Source: Burkholderiaceae bacterium (GTDB taxonomy: Bacteria; Pseudomonadota; Gammaproteobacteria; Burkholderiales; Burkholderiaceae_F). From it: 18,727 bases of DNA. Below, piece after piece: positions 7,106 through 14,392 of this stretch (its first letter is position 1; the number at the start of each line of letters is the position of its first letter). The DNA is taken from contig JACCYC010000076.1 in NCBI GenBank assembly GCA_013696665.1, positions 1 to 18,727 of the forward strand, in the 5' to 3' direction. The position numbers and the translations under genes are program-made. Under the pieces are notes generated by a model, which saw nothing but the letters and a program-made list of their open reading frames with translations, made no database searches and was not told the DNA's origin.

Positions 7106-9961
7106 GTGAAAAATTCCCCCTATATCGGGTCGCACGATTGGCGCGGACCGCGTATCACTTTTGCCGAGCTGCACGCCATTTCGCGCTATGTGCAGCGGCA
7201 TCTGGCGCCGGCTGGCGCCGGAGTCGCAGATGGCGCACCAGCCGGCGAGGCACTGGCACGCTGGGCGGCTGATCGGTGGACGCCGCAGGCGCTGCGGGAC
7301 GCACTCGCCCAGCTTCGCGAGGCAGCCGCAGGGGACGAGCCGCAACGGCTTGCAATCGCGCTGCGCCGCTTGCGTCAGCGCGTGATGCTGTCTCTGATCG
7401 CGCGCGACGCCACGGGACGCGCCGACCTGGCGGAAGTCGTGACCACGATGACGGCGTTGGCGGAGCTGTCGATCCAGGCGGGTATTGATGTCCATGCGCG
7501 TGAGCTCGCGGCGATCCATGGAACGCCGCATAGCGTTGATGACGTCCCGCAGGACCTGCTGGTCGTCGGAATGGGCAAGCTGGGTGGCGGTGAGTTGAAC
7601 GTCTCGTCCGACGTCGATCTGGTGTTCGTGTACGACGAAGATGGTGAAACCCGGGGCGCGAAGATGGCGCGCACCCTGAGCAATCACGAGTTTTTTGCCC
7701 GCCTCGGCCGCCGCCTCATTGCGCTGCTGAACGACCTGACCGGCGATGGCTTCGTGTTTCGAGTCGACATGCGGCTGCGACCCAACGGGTCGGCCGGGCC
7801 GCTTGCGGTTTCCAACGCCATGCTCGAGGAATATTGGGTAGCGCAGGGACGCGCCTGGGAGCGTTTTGCGTGGCTCAAGGGGCGCGTCGTTTCCGCGCCG
7901 GTGCTTGCTTCGCCCTCGCAATTCACTGCGCAGTGCGCCGCGCTCGACGGCATCGTGCGACCTTTCGTGTTTCGAAAGTATCTGGATTTCGGCGCAATCG
8001 CGGCGCTGCGTGACCTGCATAAATTGATTCGCGCGGAGGCGAGCCGCCGTGCCGCCGGCGCGGATGCGCGTGATGATGGTGTGAAGTCCAACGTCAAATT
8101 GGGTCGCGGTGGAATACGCGAGCTGGAATTCGTTGCGCAGACCTTCCAGATCATCCGGGGCGGCCGCGAGACTCGCCTGCGATCGAAGTCCACGTTACTG
8201 ACCTTGCGGACGTTATCTGAGCTGGGCGTTCTGCCCGCGGCCACGGCAGACCAGCTTTGCGTCAGTTATGTGTTCTTGCGCAATCTCGAACACGCGCTGC
8301 AATACGTCGACGATGCGCAAACCCATGTGATCCCAGACGACGCCGCCGCAGTCGATGGGATTGCAAAATTGATGGGTGCGCAAAGTGCAGCGGCGCTGCT
8401 GCGCGAGTACCGCGCAGTGCAGGCTTTCGTCGCGGAAACGTTCGACGCTATTTTTGCTGAGCCCGAGACGGACGACGACGCGCTTCAAATGGCGCTCGGC
8501 TCGACTGCGAGCGCGGGAGACGGAGAACTGACCGCGGATTTGCTCGCCCTCGGATTTTCCGAGCCGTCCGCAGCAGCAGAGCGCGTGCGCGCGGTGCTTG
8601 ATTCACCGCGGGCGAAGACGGGTTCGGAGGCCGCGCGTCAGGCACTGCAGCGTTTGGTGCGGCGTGCACTGCATGCGGCGATTCAGTACTCACAGGAAAT
8701 CGGCGCTGCACACGATATCGGGCCGGATGAGCACTTCGCTCGCTTTGCGCAGCTCGGGGATGTGGTGGCGGGGCGCAATACCTATGTAGCGCTCTTGAAT
8801 CAATTTCCGCGCGCATTCGAGCGTGTGATGCGAATGCTGGCCGCGAGCCGCTGGGCAACTCAGTATCTGGTTCGACACCCGATATTGCTCGATGAACTAT
8901 TGGGCGAGCGATCGCCGGGACATGACGCAGATACCGGTACGTGGTCCGCGGCAGTCCGCGCACAGCTGATTGAGGCGGGCGAAGACCAGGAGCAGCAGAT
9001 GAATCTGCTGCGCGATGCGCATCACGTACAGGTCTTTCGGCTATTGATTGCCGATCTCGACGGCGTGCTGACCGTGGAGCGACTGGCCGACCAGTTGTCT
9101 GCGCTTGCTGACGCGACGCTGGCGCTGGCAATCGAAGCCGCATGGTCGACACTTACCCGCAAGCATCGCGATGCACCGCGCTTTGCCGTCGTTGGTTACG
9201 GCAAGCTGGGCGGCAAAGAACTCGGTTATGAATCTGACCTCGACTTGATCTTTCTGTACGACGACGACGATCCGGCGGCCGCCGAAACCTACTCGATGCT
9301 CGCGCGCCGCCTGGTCACATGGCTCAGCACGCAGACGTCATCGGGCAGGTTGTTCGACGTCGATCTGCGGCTGCGTCCCGATGGCAACGCAGGCCTGATG
9401 GTTTCTCCGTTAGAGGCGTTTTCACGCTACCAGCGCAATGAGGGGCAGGGGGGTCACGGCGCCTGGCCGTGGGAACACCAGGCGCTGACGCGCGCCCGTT
9501 TCTCGGCTGGTGATGCGAGCATCGGCGAGCGCTTCGAGGCTGAGCGCGAGCATGTGCTGATGCAGGCACGCGACGAAGACACATTACGCAGCGATGTCCT
9601 CGCAATGCGCGTTCGCATACTCGACGGGCATCCGAATACTTCTGCGCTGTTCGATGTCAAGCACGATCGCGGCGGAATGATCGACATCGAGTTCATCGTC
9701 CAGTACCTGGTGCTACTCCATGCGCGCAGCCATCACGTGCTGCTACGCAATGCGGGCAACATCGCCCTGCTGCAAATTGCCGGCGAACTGCAGTTGATCG
9801 ATGCTCCGCTGTCCATCAAGGGTGCGGACGCCTATCGCACATACAGGCGAATTCAGCACCGATTGCGACTCAACGGCGCAGAGCGGGCGCGCTTGCCGGC
9901 GCATGAAGTCGAGTCTGAAATCGAGACCGTCAAGCGGTTGTGGACTGCGGTGTTTGGCTGA
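7106..9961 (+). CDS. glnE: Bifunctional glutamine synthetase adenylyltransferase / adenylyl-removing enzyme
   Basis: 951 residues, matching the family (E. coli 946). Two nucleotidyltransferase domains are present, each with the diagnostic GxGKLGGxEL...SDxDL signature. The N-terminal one spans residues 155-174 with Asp169/Asp171 (adenylyl removal half). The C-terminal one spans residues 697-716 with Asp711/Asp713 (adenylyl transfer half). Each is followed by the family's DxRLRPxG motif (VDMRLRPNGSAGPL and VDLRLRPDGNAGLM) and a helical GlnD_UR_UTase-like domain. The enzyme adenylylates glutamine synthetase to switch it off when nitrogen is plentiful and removes AMP when nitrogen is scarce, responding to PII and glutamine. 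The start is GTG at 7106, because the frame is closed by TGA at 7061 and no other start lies between. It ends 20 bp from the convergent azlD stop. Confidence 0.97.
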   Translation: MKNSPYIGSHDWRGPRITFAELHAISRYVQRHLAPAGAGVADGAPAGEALARWAADRWTPQALRDALAQLREAAAGDEPQRLAIALRRLRQRVMLSLIARDATGRADLAEVVTTMTALAELSIQAGIDVHARELAAIHGTPHSVDDVPQDLLVVGMGKLGGGELNVSSDVDLVFVYDEDGETRGAKMARTLSNHEFFARLGRRLIALLNDLTGDGFVFRVDMRLRPNGSAGPLAVSNAMLEEYWVAQGRAWERFAWLKGRVVSAPVLASPSQFTAQCAALDGIVRPFVFRKYLDFGAIAALRDLHKLIRAEASRRAAGADARDDGVKSNVKLGRGGIRELEFVAQTFQIIRGGRETRLRSKSTLLTLRTLSELGVLPAATADQLCVSYVFLRNLEHALQYVDDAQTHVIPDDAAAVDGIAKLMGAQSAAALLREYRAVQAFVAETFDAIFAEPETDDDALQMALGSTASAGDGELTADLLALGFSEPSAAAERVRAVLDSPRAKTGSEAARQALQRLVRRALHAAIQYSQEIGAAHDIGPDEHFARFAQLGDVVAGRNTYVALLNQFPRAFERVMRMLAASRWATQYLVRHPILLDELLGERSPGHDADTGTWSAAVRAQLIEAGEDQEQQMNLLRDAHHVQVFRLLIADLDGVLTVERLADQLSALADATLALAIEAAWSTLTRKHRDAPRFAVVGYGKLGGKELGYESDLDLIFLYDDDDPAAAETYSMLARRLVTWLSTQTSSGRLFDVDLRLRPDGNAGLMVSPLEAFSRYQRNEGQGGHGAWPWEHQALTRARFSAGDASIGERFEAEREHVLMQARDEDTLRSDVLAMRVRILDGHPNTSALFDVKHDRGGMIDIEFIVQYLVLLHARSHHVLLRNAGNIALLQIAGELQLIDAPLSIKGADAYRTYRRIQHRLRLNGAERARLPAHEVESEIETVKRLWTAVFG

Positions 9962-9981
9962 CAGCTGCTGCTGGTGCGCAA

Positions 9982-10305
9982 CTACGCGAGCATCCGGAGA
10001 GTCGCGAACACCAGCATGCCGATTGCGATGGTTGCGATCATGCTGCGCAAAACCAGGGTGCTGAGCGCGGCGACAATGCCCGCCACCAGCTTTGGATTCG
10101 ACATTGAAATATCGAGCGCGCCCTGGTTGACAAACAGCTCAGGCGTGATCAAGGCGATCAGCGCACAGACCGGCGCATAGCGCAGGCCGTGCTGCACACG
10201 TTCCGGCAGCCGAAAACGATCTCCGAACATCAGAAATGTTGAGCGCATCAGCTGCGTGATCAACGTCAGCCCGATGATCAACAACCAGATCTCGAGCGCG
10301 CTCAC
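9982..10305 (-). CDS. azlD: AzlD-family branched-chain amino acid transporter, small subunit
   Basis: 107 residues with about four hydrophobic segments: N-terminal LEIWLLIIGLTLITQLM, then the APVCALIALITPEL region, KLVAGIVAALSTLV and IATIAIGMLVFATLRM. The size and the conserved RYAPVCALIALITPEL stretch are typical of AzlD. It partners the large subunit AzlC in exporting branched-chain amino acids and their analogues (AzlCD of Bacillus subtilis, the related BrnFE of Corynebacterium). The GTG start at 10305 overlaps the azlC stop as GTGA, and a GAGG Shine-Dalgarno lies about 8 nt upstream inside azlC, so translational coupling is likely. Confidence 0.92.
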   Translation of the reverse strand: MSALEIWLLIIGLTLITQLMRSTFLMFGDRFRLPERVQHGLRYAPVCALIALITPELFVNQGALDISMSNPKLVAGIVAALSTLVLRSMIATIAIGMLVFATLRMLA

Positions 10306-11051
10306 TGTTTCGCCTCGCGCTTATCAAGCACCAGCTCCGCACTCATCGCGGCGGCAATCCCCGCCACGACCGCGACCAACAATCCCAGCTTCAGCGGCAG
10401 CCCTGCTGCAATCACCGCGACCACGCCTGCAGTCATGGCGCCAACCAGCGCCGGCTTGCCGATGATCATCGGAATGGTCATCGCGATCAGCGCGATGATC
10501 GATGCAAATTCGAGCCCCCATTCAGTCGGCACCTCGGCCGCAAGCAGGATCCCTGCGATGGACGTGGCCTGCCAGATAATCCACGAGTACGCGGCCATGC
10601 CCAGGAAAAACCAGATCTGTTCGGTGGTGCCCCGTTCATCGTCGCTTGTATCTGAAAATCTCGAGAGGAACATTGCAAAGCTGAAATCGATGATGAAGTA
10701 AGCGAGCAGCAGGCGCTTGCGCAGCGCAAGGCGACGAAAAAAAGGCTGCAGGCCGGCGGAGAAAATGACAAACCGCAGGTTGATGACGAATGCGGTCAGC
10801 AGCACGACCCAGATCGGAGCGGCGGCGGCGATCAGCGGCAGCGAAGCCAACTGCGCCGAGCCTGAAAAAACCAGCAGGCTCATGCCGATGGCCTGCGCGG
10901 TCGTCAGGCCGACCTTGACCATCGCTACGCCAGTTACGACGCCCCAAGTGCCGGTGACCAGCGTCAGAGGCGCCACGATGCGGATTCCGTGCACAAATGC
11001 ATCGCGCCGGACTCGCGCGAGCTCTGGACGCGAGCCGAACAATGCTTTCAT
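10302..11051 (-). CDS. azlC: AzlC-family branched-chain amino acid transporter, large subunit
   Basis: 249 residues from the ATG at 11051. It is strongly hydrophobic, with several membrane segments. The N-terminal DAFVHGIRIVAPLTLVTGTWG, SLLVFSGSAQLASLPL and FVINLRFVIFSAGL blocks are hallmarks of AzlC: the FSGSAQ motif and the NLR(F/Y) motif are seen in the family. With AzlD it forms an inner-membrane exporter for branched-chain amino acids. The open frame extends 49 codons upstream but that part is polar, unlike the family and overlaps ilvE's region, so the ATG at 11051 is preferred. No Shine-Dalgarno is visible and a TATAAT lies only 9 nt upstream, so either the mRNA is near-leaderless or a later start (GTG at codon 20) is used. 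It is divergent from ilvE, which fits control by branched-chain amino acid status. Confidence 0.92.
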   Translation of the reverse strand: MKALFGSRPELARVRRDAFVHGIRIVAPLTLVTGTWGVVTGVAMVKVGLTTAQAIGMSLLVFSGSAQLASLPLIAAAAPIWVVLLTAFVINLRFVIFSAGLQPFFRRLALRKRLLLAYFIIDFSFAMFLSRFSDTSDDERGTTEQIWFFLGMAAYSWIIWQATSIAGILLAAEVPTEWGLEFASIIALIAMTIPMIIGKPALVGAMTAGVVAVIAAGLPLKLGLLVAVVAGIAAAMSAELVLDKREAKQ

Positions 11052-11060
11052 GGAGCGGCG

Positions 11061-11066
11061 ATTATA
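11061..11066 (-). promoter_or_regulatory. Consensus -10 hexamer pointing at azlC
   Basis: A perfect TATAAT on the minus strand ends 9 nt before the azlC ATG. No good -35 lies 16-18 bp upstream. If it is used, transcription would begin about 3 nt before the ATG and the mRNA would be practically leaderless. Confidence 0.4.
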
Positions 11067-11072
11067 GGAACA

Positions 11073-11092
11073 CCGGTTGTTAGAATGACCGG
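11073..11092. promoter_or_regulatory. Inverted repeat over the ilvE -10 element, possible operator
   Basis: CCGGT (11073-11077) and ACCGG (11088-11092) are inverted copies separated by 10 bp that contain the TGTTAGAAT element. A dimeric regulator bound here would block ilvE initiation and could affect azlC, whose -10 lies 7 bp away. The arms are only five bases in GC-rich DNA, so chance is a real alternative. I do not recognise the regulator. Confidence 0.25.
11078..11086 (+). promoter_or_regulatory. Extended -10 element for ilvE
   Basis: TGTTAGAAT is an extended -10 (TG, one base, then TAGAAT matching five of six consensus bases). The -35 region 17 bp upstream is poor, which extended -10 promoters tolerate. 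Initiation would fall near 11093, giving a leader of about 35 nt. A GGGAG Shine-Dalgarno (11118-11122) sits 5 nt before the ilvE ATG. Confidence 0.45.
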
Positions 11093-11127
11093 CTTCGACG
11101 ATCAAGCGCGACCCTTCGGGAGAATAG

Positions 11128-12108
11128 ATGTCGATGTCCGACCGCGATGGAGTTATCTGGTACGACGGCAAGCTGGTGCCGTGGCGTGACGCCACCACGC
11201 ACGTCTTGACGCACTCGCTGCACTATGGACTCGCCGTGTTTGAGGGTGTTCGTGCCTACGACACCTCGATGGGGCCGGCGATTTTTCGCCTGCGCGAGCA
11301 CACCGAGCGCTTGTTCAACTCGGCCAAGATTTTCATGATGCAGATCCCATTTTCCCAAGAACAGATCTTCGAAGCTCAGCGCGAGGTAGTACGCGCGAAC
11401 AAGCTCGACTCCTGTTATCTGCGGCCCCTGGCGTTTTACGGGTCGGAGAAAATGGGCGTCAGCCCGAAGGGCGCCAAGGTGCATGTCGCGATTGCCGCGT
11501 GGCCGTGGGGCGCCTACCTCGGTGAAGAAGGGCTCGTGAAGGGAATTCGCGTCAAGACTTCCTCTTTCCAGCGCCATCACATTAATGTGTCGATGGTGCG
11601 CAGCAAGACTTCGGGTCACTACGTAAACTCGATCCTTGCCAATATGGAAGCGGTCAACGACGGTTACGATGAAGCCCTGCTGCTCGATACGCAGGGATTT
11701 GTCGCAGAAGGCGCCGGCGAGAATGTCTTTATCGTCAAGGACGGTCAGGTGTTTGAGCCGGCGATGGTGTCGGGGTTGAGTGGTATCACGCGCGCCAGCG
11801 TGCTCGAAATCGCGCGGGATCTCGGCTATCCGGTCACGATGAAACCGATCACACGCGATGACGTTTATCTGGCCGACGAAGCTTTCTTTACCGGCACGGC
11901 GGCTGAGATCACGCCGATTCGCGAACTCGATGGGCGCATGCTCGGTACCGGCCAGCGCGGTCCTATCACCGAGAAAATTCAGAGCCTGTTTTTCGACGTG
12001 GTCAATGGCCGCGCGCCGAAATACAAGCACTGGCTCACACCTGTTCAGGAAAACAGTTCCAATGAGCGAGACCCGCGCAGATCCGATCGTCCAGTTGCAA
12101 TCCAGTGA
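11128..12108 (+). CDS. ilvE: Branched-chain amino acid aminotransferase
   Basis: 326 residues of class IV PLP-dependent aminotransferase. Family landmarks are the N-terminal WYDGKLVPWRDATTHVLTHSLHYG, the YLRPLAFYG block, Lys160 in RSKTSGHYVNSILANMEA as the PLP Schiff-base lysine, and EGAGENVFIVKDG near residue 195. It transfers amino groups between glutamate and the 2-keto acids of leucine, isoleucine and valine, the last step of their synthesis. The start ATG at 11128 has a GGGAG Shine-Dalgarno; the ATG two codons later is a weaker alternative. Betaproteobacterial relatives, as I remember them, end near KYKHWLTPV (residue 307). Here the frame continues about 19 polar, Arg-rich residues and overlaps the next gene by 47 nt. 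It is the first gene of a probable operon and divergent from the azlCD exporter. Confidence 0.96.
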   Translation: MSMSDRDGVIWYDGKLVPWRDATTHVLTHSLHYGLAVFEGVRAYDTSMGPAIFRLREHTERLFNSAKIFMMQIPFSQEQIFEAQREVVRANKLDSCYLRPLAFYGSEKMGVSPKGAKVHVAIAAWPWGAYLGEEGLVKGIRVKTSSFQRHHINVSMVRSKTSGHYVNSILANMEAVNDGYDEALLLDTQGFVAEGAGENVFIVKDGQVFEPAMVSGLSGITRASVLEIARDLGYPVTMKPITRDDVYLADEAFFTGTAAEITPIRELDGRMLGTGQRGPITEKIQSLFFDVVNGRAPKYKHWLTPVQENSSNERDPRRSDRPVAIQ

Positions 12109-12259
12109 CCTGCCGGCGTTTTGTCCTAATCCGGCGATGCCGGTGTGGAACCATCACCCGCGCGTGTTTCTGGACGTGTCCAAGACTGGGCAGGCGATGT
12201 GCCCCTATTGCGGCACCGTGTACGTGATGAAGGCTGGCGAGACCTCCAAAGGCCACTGA
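12062..12259 (+). CDS. zf-CHCC zinc-finger mini-protein
   Basis: 65 residues from ATG at 12062 in a different frame from ilvE. Zinc-ligand candidates are Cys21, His31 (or His32), Cys47 and Cys50, in the order C-H-C-C within FCPNPAMPVWNHHPRVFLDV and MCPYCGTVY. This matches the zf-CHCC domain shared with the mitochondrial complex I subunit NDUFS6 and with many small proteobacterial proteins of unknown function. An AGGA lies 11 nt before the start, inside ilvE. The gene begins 47 nt before the ilvE stop, so translational coupling is likely. From memory, a homologue next to ilvE is common in betaproteobacteria. Specific function unknown. Confidence 0.9.
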   Translation: MSETRADPIVQLQSSDLPAFCPNPAMPVWNHHPRVFLDVSKTGQAMCPYCGTVYVMKAGETSKGH

Positions 12260-12287
12260 CAAACTTGAGTTGAGGACGTAGGCGCCG

Positions 12288-12737
12288 ATGCGACTTTCAA
12301 AGCCATTGATGCTGTCCTCGCCCGAAGAATGCGAACAAGCGTTCTACGAGGCGCTCGATGCGGGCGACAGCGAGGCAGTCAACGAGCTGTGGCTCGAAGA
12401 CGACGATGTGGTTTGCATTCATCCCGGCGGTGCTCGGTTGATGGGCTATGCGGCGATAAAGTCCTCGTGGACGTCGATCCTCTCGGGCGGTCCCGTTCAC
12501 GCGCGTTGCACGCTCGCAAAGTCACTTGAGACGCCCACCGTCGCGCTGCGCAACGTGGTCGAGGAAGTTGTTGTCGGTCAAGGTACGCAGCAGCAGATCG
12601 TCAGCGTGCTCGCGACCAACGTCTATGTAAAGACGCCTGCCGGCTGGAAAATGGTGCTGCATCACGCGTCGGCGGCACCGGAAGGCGTTACCCACGCGGG
12701 CCAGGAGTCGGGCGAATCCCCAGCCGTGCTCCATTGA
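12288..12737 (+). CDS. NTF2/SnoaL-like (DUF4440-type) protein
   Basis: 149 residues, the size of a single NTF2-like cone fold. Typical features are an N-terminal helix EECEQAFYEALDAGDSEAVNELWLEDDDVVCIHPGG, then GYAAIKSSWTSIL, beta-rich ALRNVVEEVVVG and IVSVLATNVYVKTPAGWKMVLHHAS. The WKMVLHHAS-like strand near the end is the classic SnoaL_3/DUF4440 finish. Members range from small enzymes to ligand-binding proteins, so no reaction can be assigned. It follows the zinc-finger gene by 28 nt and precedes the hydrolase by 12 nt, so all are probably co-transcribed with ilvE. A GAGGA about 12 nt upstream supports the ATG at 12288; an in-frame ATG seven codons later is possible. Confidence 0.82.
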   Translation: MRLSKPLMLSSPEECEQAFYEALDAGDSEAVNELWLEDDDVVCIHPGGARLMGYAAIKSSWTSILSGGPVHARCTLAKSLETPTVALRNVVEEVVVGQGTQQQIVSVLATNVYVKTPAGWKMVLHHASAAPEGVTHAGQESGESPAVLH

Positions 12738-12749
12738 GCGGCGTCGTCG

Positions 12750-13733
12750 TTGCCGATCGTTAACAGTTCGTATGTCGCGCCGTGGTGGTTACCGGGCGGC
12801 CATCTGCAGACAGTCGTTCCAGCCCGGCTGATGCCGTTGCCACATGTGGACTACCGACGCGAGCGCTGGGATACCCACGATGGCGACTTCATCGATGTCG
12901 ACTTTGCGTTGCCCGTACCCGCGCCCGCAGATGCGCCGGTGTTCGTACTGTTTCACGGGCTCGAGGGCGACTCGCAGAGTCACTATGCACGCTCGACGAT
13001 GCGCTGGTTTGCGGATCGCCAGTGGCGTGCGATGGTCGTGCACTTTCGCGGCTGCTCAGGCGAACCCAATCGTCTGGCACGCGCCTATCACTCGGGTGAT
13101 TCGGATGAAGGCGACTGGATTCTGCGGGCGCTGCATGCGCGCTGGCCCGCGGCACGCTTGTACGCGGCAGGTGTATCGCTTGGAGGCAACATGCTGGCTA
13201 AATGGGCAGGCGAGCGTGGACACGAAGCTTCGTTCGTTACGGCAGCGGCATCGATTGGATCGCCACTTGACCTTGCAGCCGGTGGAGCCGCTCTCGGGCG
13301 CGGCATCAACAGGGTCTACACGAAAGCCTTTCTGATGACGCTCAGGCGCAAGGCGCTGCGCAAGCTCATAGAATTTCCGGAGATTGCGCGCGACGCGCAG
13401 TATTCAGCACGGCTGCGTGCGAGCCGCACGCTGTACGAGTTCGACAACGAATACACCGCCCCGCTGCACGGATTTCGCGATACCGATGATTACTGGGATC
13501 GGGCGTCGGGCAAACGGTGGCTGCCCGCGATCCGAATTCCCTACCTTCTGCTCAATGCAATCAACGATCCGTTCGTGCCGGCAACGAGCTTGCCTACCGC
13601 AGGCGAGGTGTCGTCAACGGTCGAGCTGGAGCAGCCCGCCGAAGGAGGGCACGTGGGCTTTGCGCGTGCGCCGTGGCCCGGGCGAACCGACTTCATTGCC
13701 GAACGGCTGCAGCAATTTTTTCTGCAGCGCTAG
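12750..13733 (+). CDS. yheT: YheT-family alpha/beta hydrolase
   Basis: 327 residues of the YheT/ABHD1-3 group. The N-terminal PWWLPGGHLQTVVPA motif is diagnostic. HGLEGDSQSHYARS forms the oxyanion region, and the triad is visible as Ser143 in the nucleophile elbow GVSLGGN, Asp273 in NAINDPFVP and His301 in EGGHVGFA. The family contains cytoplasmic esterases/lipases of uncertain natural substrate. The only start compatible with the conserved N-terminus is TTG at 12750, since the frame is closed by the preceding gene's TGA at 12735-12737. A weak GAGCGG lies upstream, and the 12-nt gap suggests coupling with the NTF2-like gene. Confidence 0.92.
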   Translation: MPIVNSSYVAPWWLPGGHLQTVVPARLMPLPHVDYRRERWDTHDGDFIDVDFALPVPAPADAPVFVLFHGLEGDSQSHYARSTMRWFADRQWRAMVVHFRGCSGEPNRLARAYHSGDSDEGDWILRALHARWPAARLYAAGVSLGGNMLAKWAGERGHEASFVTAAASIGSPLDLAAGGAALGRGINRVYTKAFLMTLRRKALRKLIEFPEIARDAQYSARLRASRTLYEFDNEYTAPLHGFRDTDDYWDRASGKRWLPAIRIPYLLLNAINDPFVPATSLPTAGEVSSTVELEQPAEGGHVGFARAPWPGRTDFIAERLQQFFLQR

Positions 13734-13795
13734 CGTTCGGTACGCTGAATCGGGCACGTTAAACGCTACTGTTATGTCCTAAACAGGGAGATCGC

Positions 13796-14383
13796 ATGGA
13801 TGACATTGTGAAGGCCGCGCTGGCCAAGTGGCCAAATGTGCCAGCGGTATTTGGATGGCTTTCGTTAAACGGACGTGGGGCCTGGCGCATCAAGGACGAC
13901 CCGATCGAAAATGAAGCAATCAATGAATTCATCGGGCGCAATTACATGAACGATGGATGCGGCAACTGGTTTTTTCAGAACGGGCCGCAGCGGGTTTACG
14001 TATCGCTCGAAGTGGCACCGTGGATTTACCGCCTCGACGAATTCAAGCGCCTCGCCACCCACACTGGGGCACATCCACGCGAACTACGGCAGGCATTTGC
14101 CGACGAGCAGGGGCGGTTGTACCTCGAAACAGAACTCGGACCGGGCGTGCTCGATGACCGCGACACCCTGGCATTTTCCGAGCGCATCGTCGACGAGACA
14201 GGCAAGACGCTGGACGACGAAGCGCTTGCCGCCTGGAATGCCGGAAAGATCAATGCCGAGCTGAAAACCGATGGGCTGCACGTAAATCACGAAAGCCATG
14301 TACCGATCGAGCACATCGAATCCGCCCGCGTGCCCGAGGTACTTGGATTCATGCGCCAGCCGCAGTCTTCGAAGAGAAGCTGA
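13796..14383 (+). CDS. Conserved hypothetical protein, DUF2946-type
   Basis: 195 residues, soluble, with no signal peptide or membrane segment. The opening MDDIVKAALAKWPNVPAVFG and the block NYMNDGCGNWFFQNGPQRVYVSLE match, from memory, a betaproteobacterial family annotated as DUF2946; the family name is a recollection and should be verified. No catalytic motif is recognised and the function is unknown. The start is supported by GGGAG about 6 nt before the ATG. It lies 62 bp after yheT on the same strand, so it may be read through from the ilvE operon or have its own promoter; I see no clear one. It ends 9 bp from the convergent reductase gene. Confidence 0.85.
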   Translation: MDDIVKAALAKWPNVPAVFGWLSLNGRGAWRIKDDPIENEAINEFIGRNYMNDGCGNWFFQNGPQRVYVSLEVAPWIYRLDEFKRLATHTGAHPRELRQAFADEQGRLYLETELGPGVLDDRDTLAFSERIVDETGKTLDDEALAAWNAGKINAELKTDGLHVNHESHVPIEHIESARVPEVLGFMRQPQSSKRS

Positions 14384-14392
14384 CGCAGCTGA

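Noticed and set aside
7088..8020. A 310-codon minus-strand open frame opposite glnE
   Set aside because: It is antisense to conserved GlnE sequence, has composition typical of a shadow frame (Arg/Gln/His rich), and shows no recognisable domain.
11052..11198. Longer N-terminus for AzlC starting near 11198
   Set aside because: The added 49 residues are polar, unlike AzlC, and run through the ilvE promoter and start region.
11080..12030. A 316-codon minus-strand open frame opposite ilvE
   Set aside because: It is antisense to a clear aminotransferase, shows no domain, and would overlap the azlC start region.
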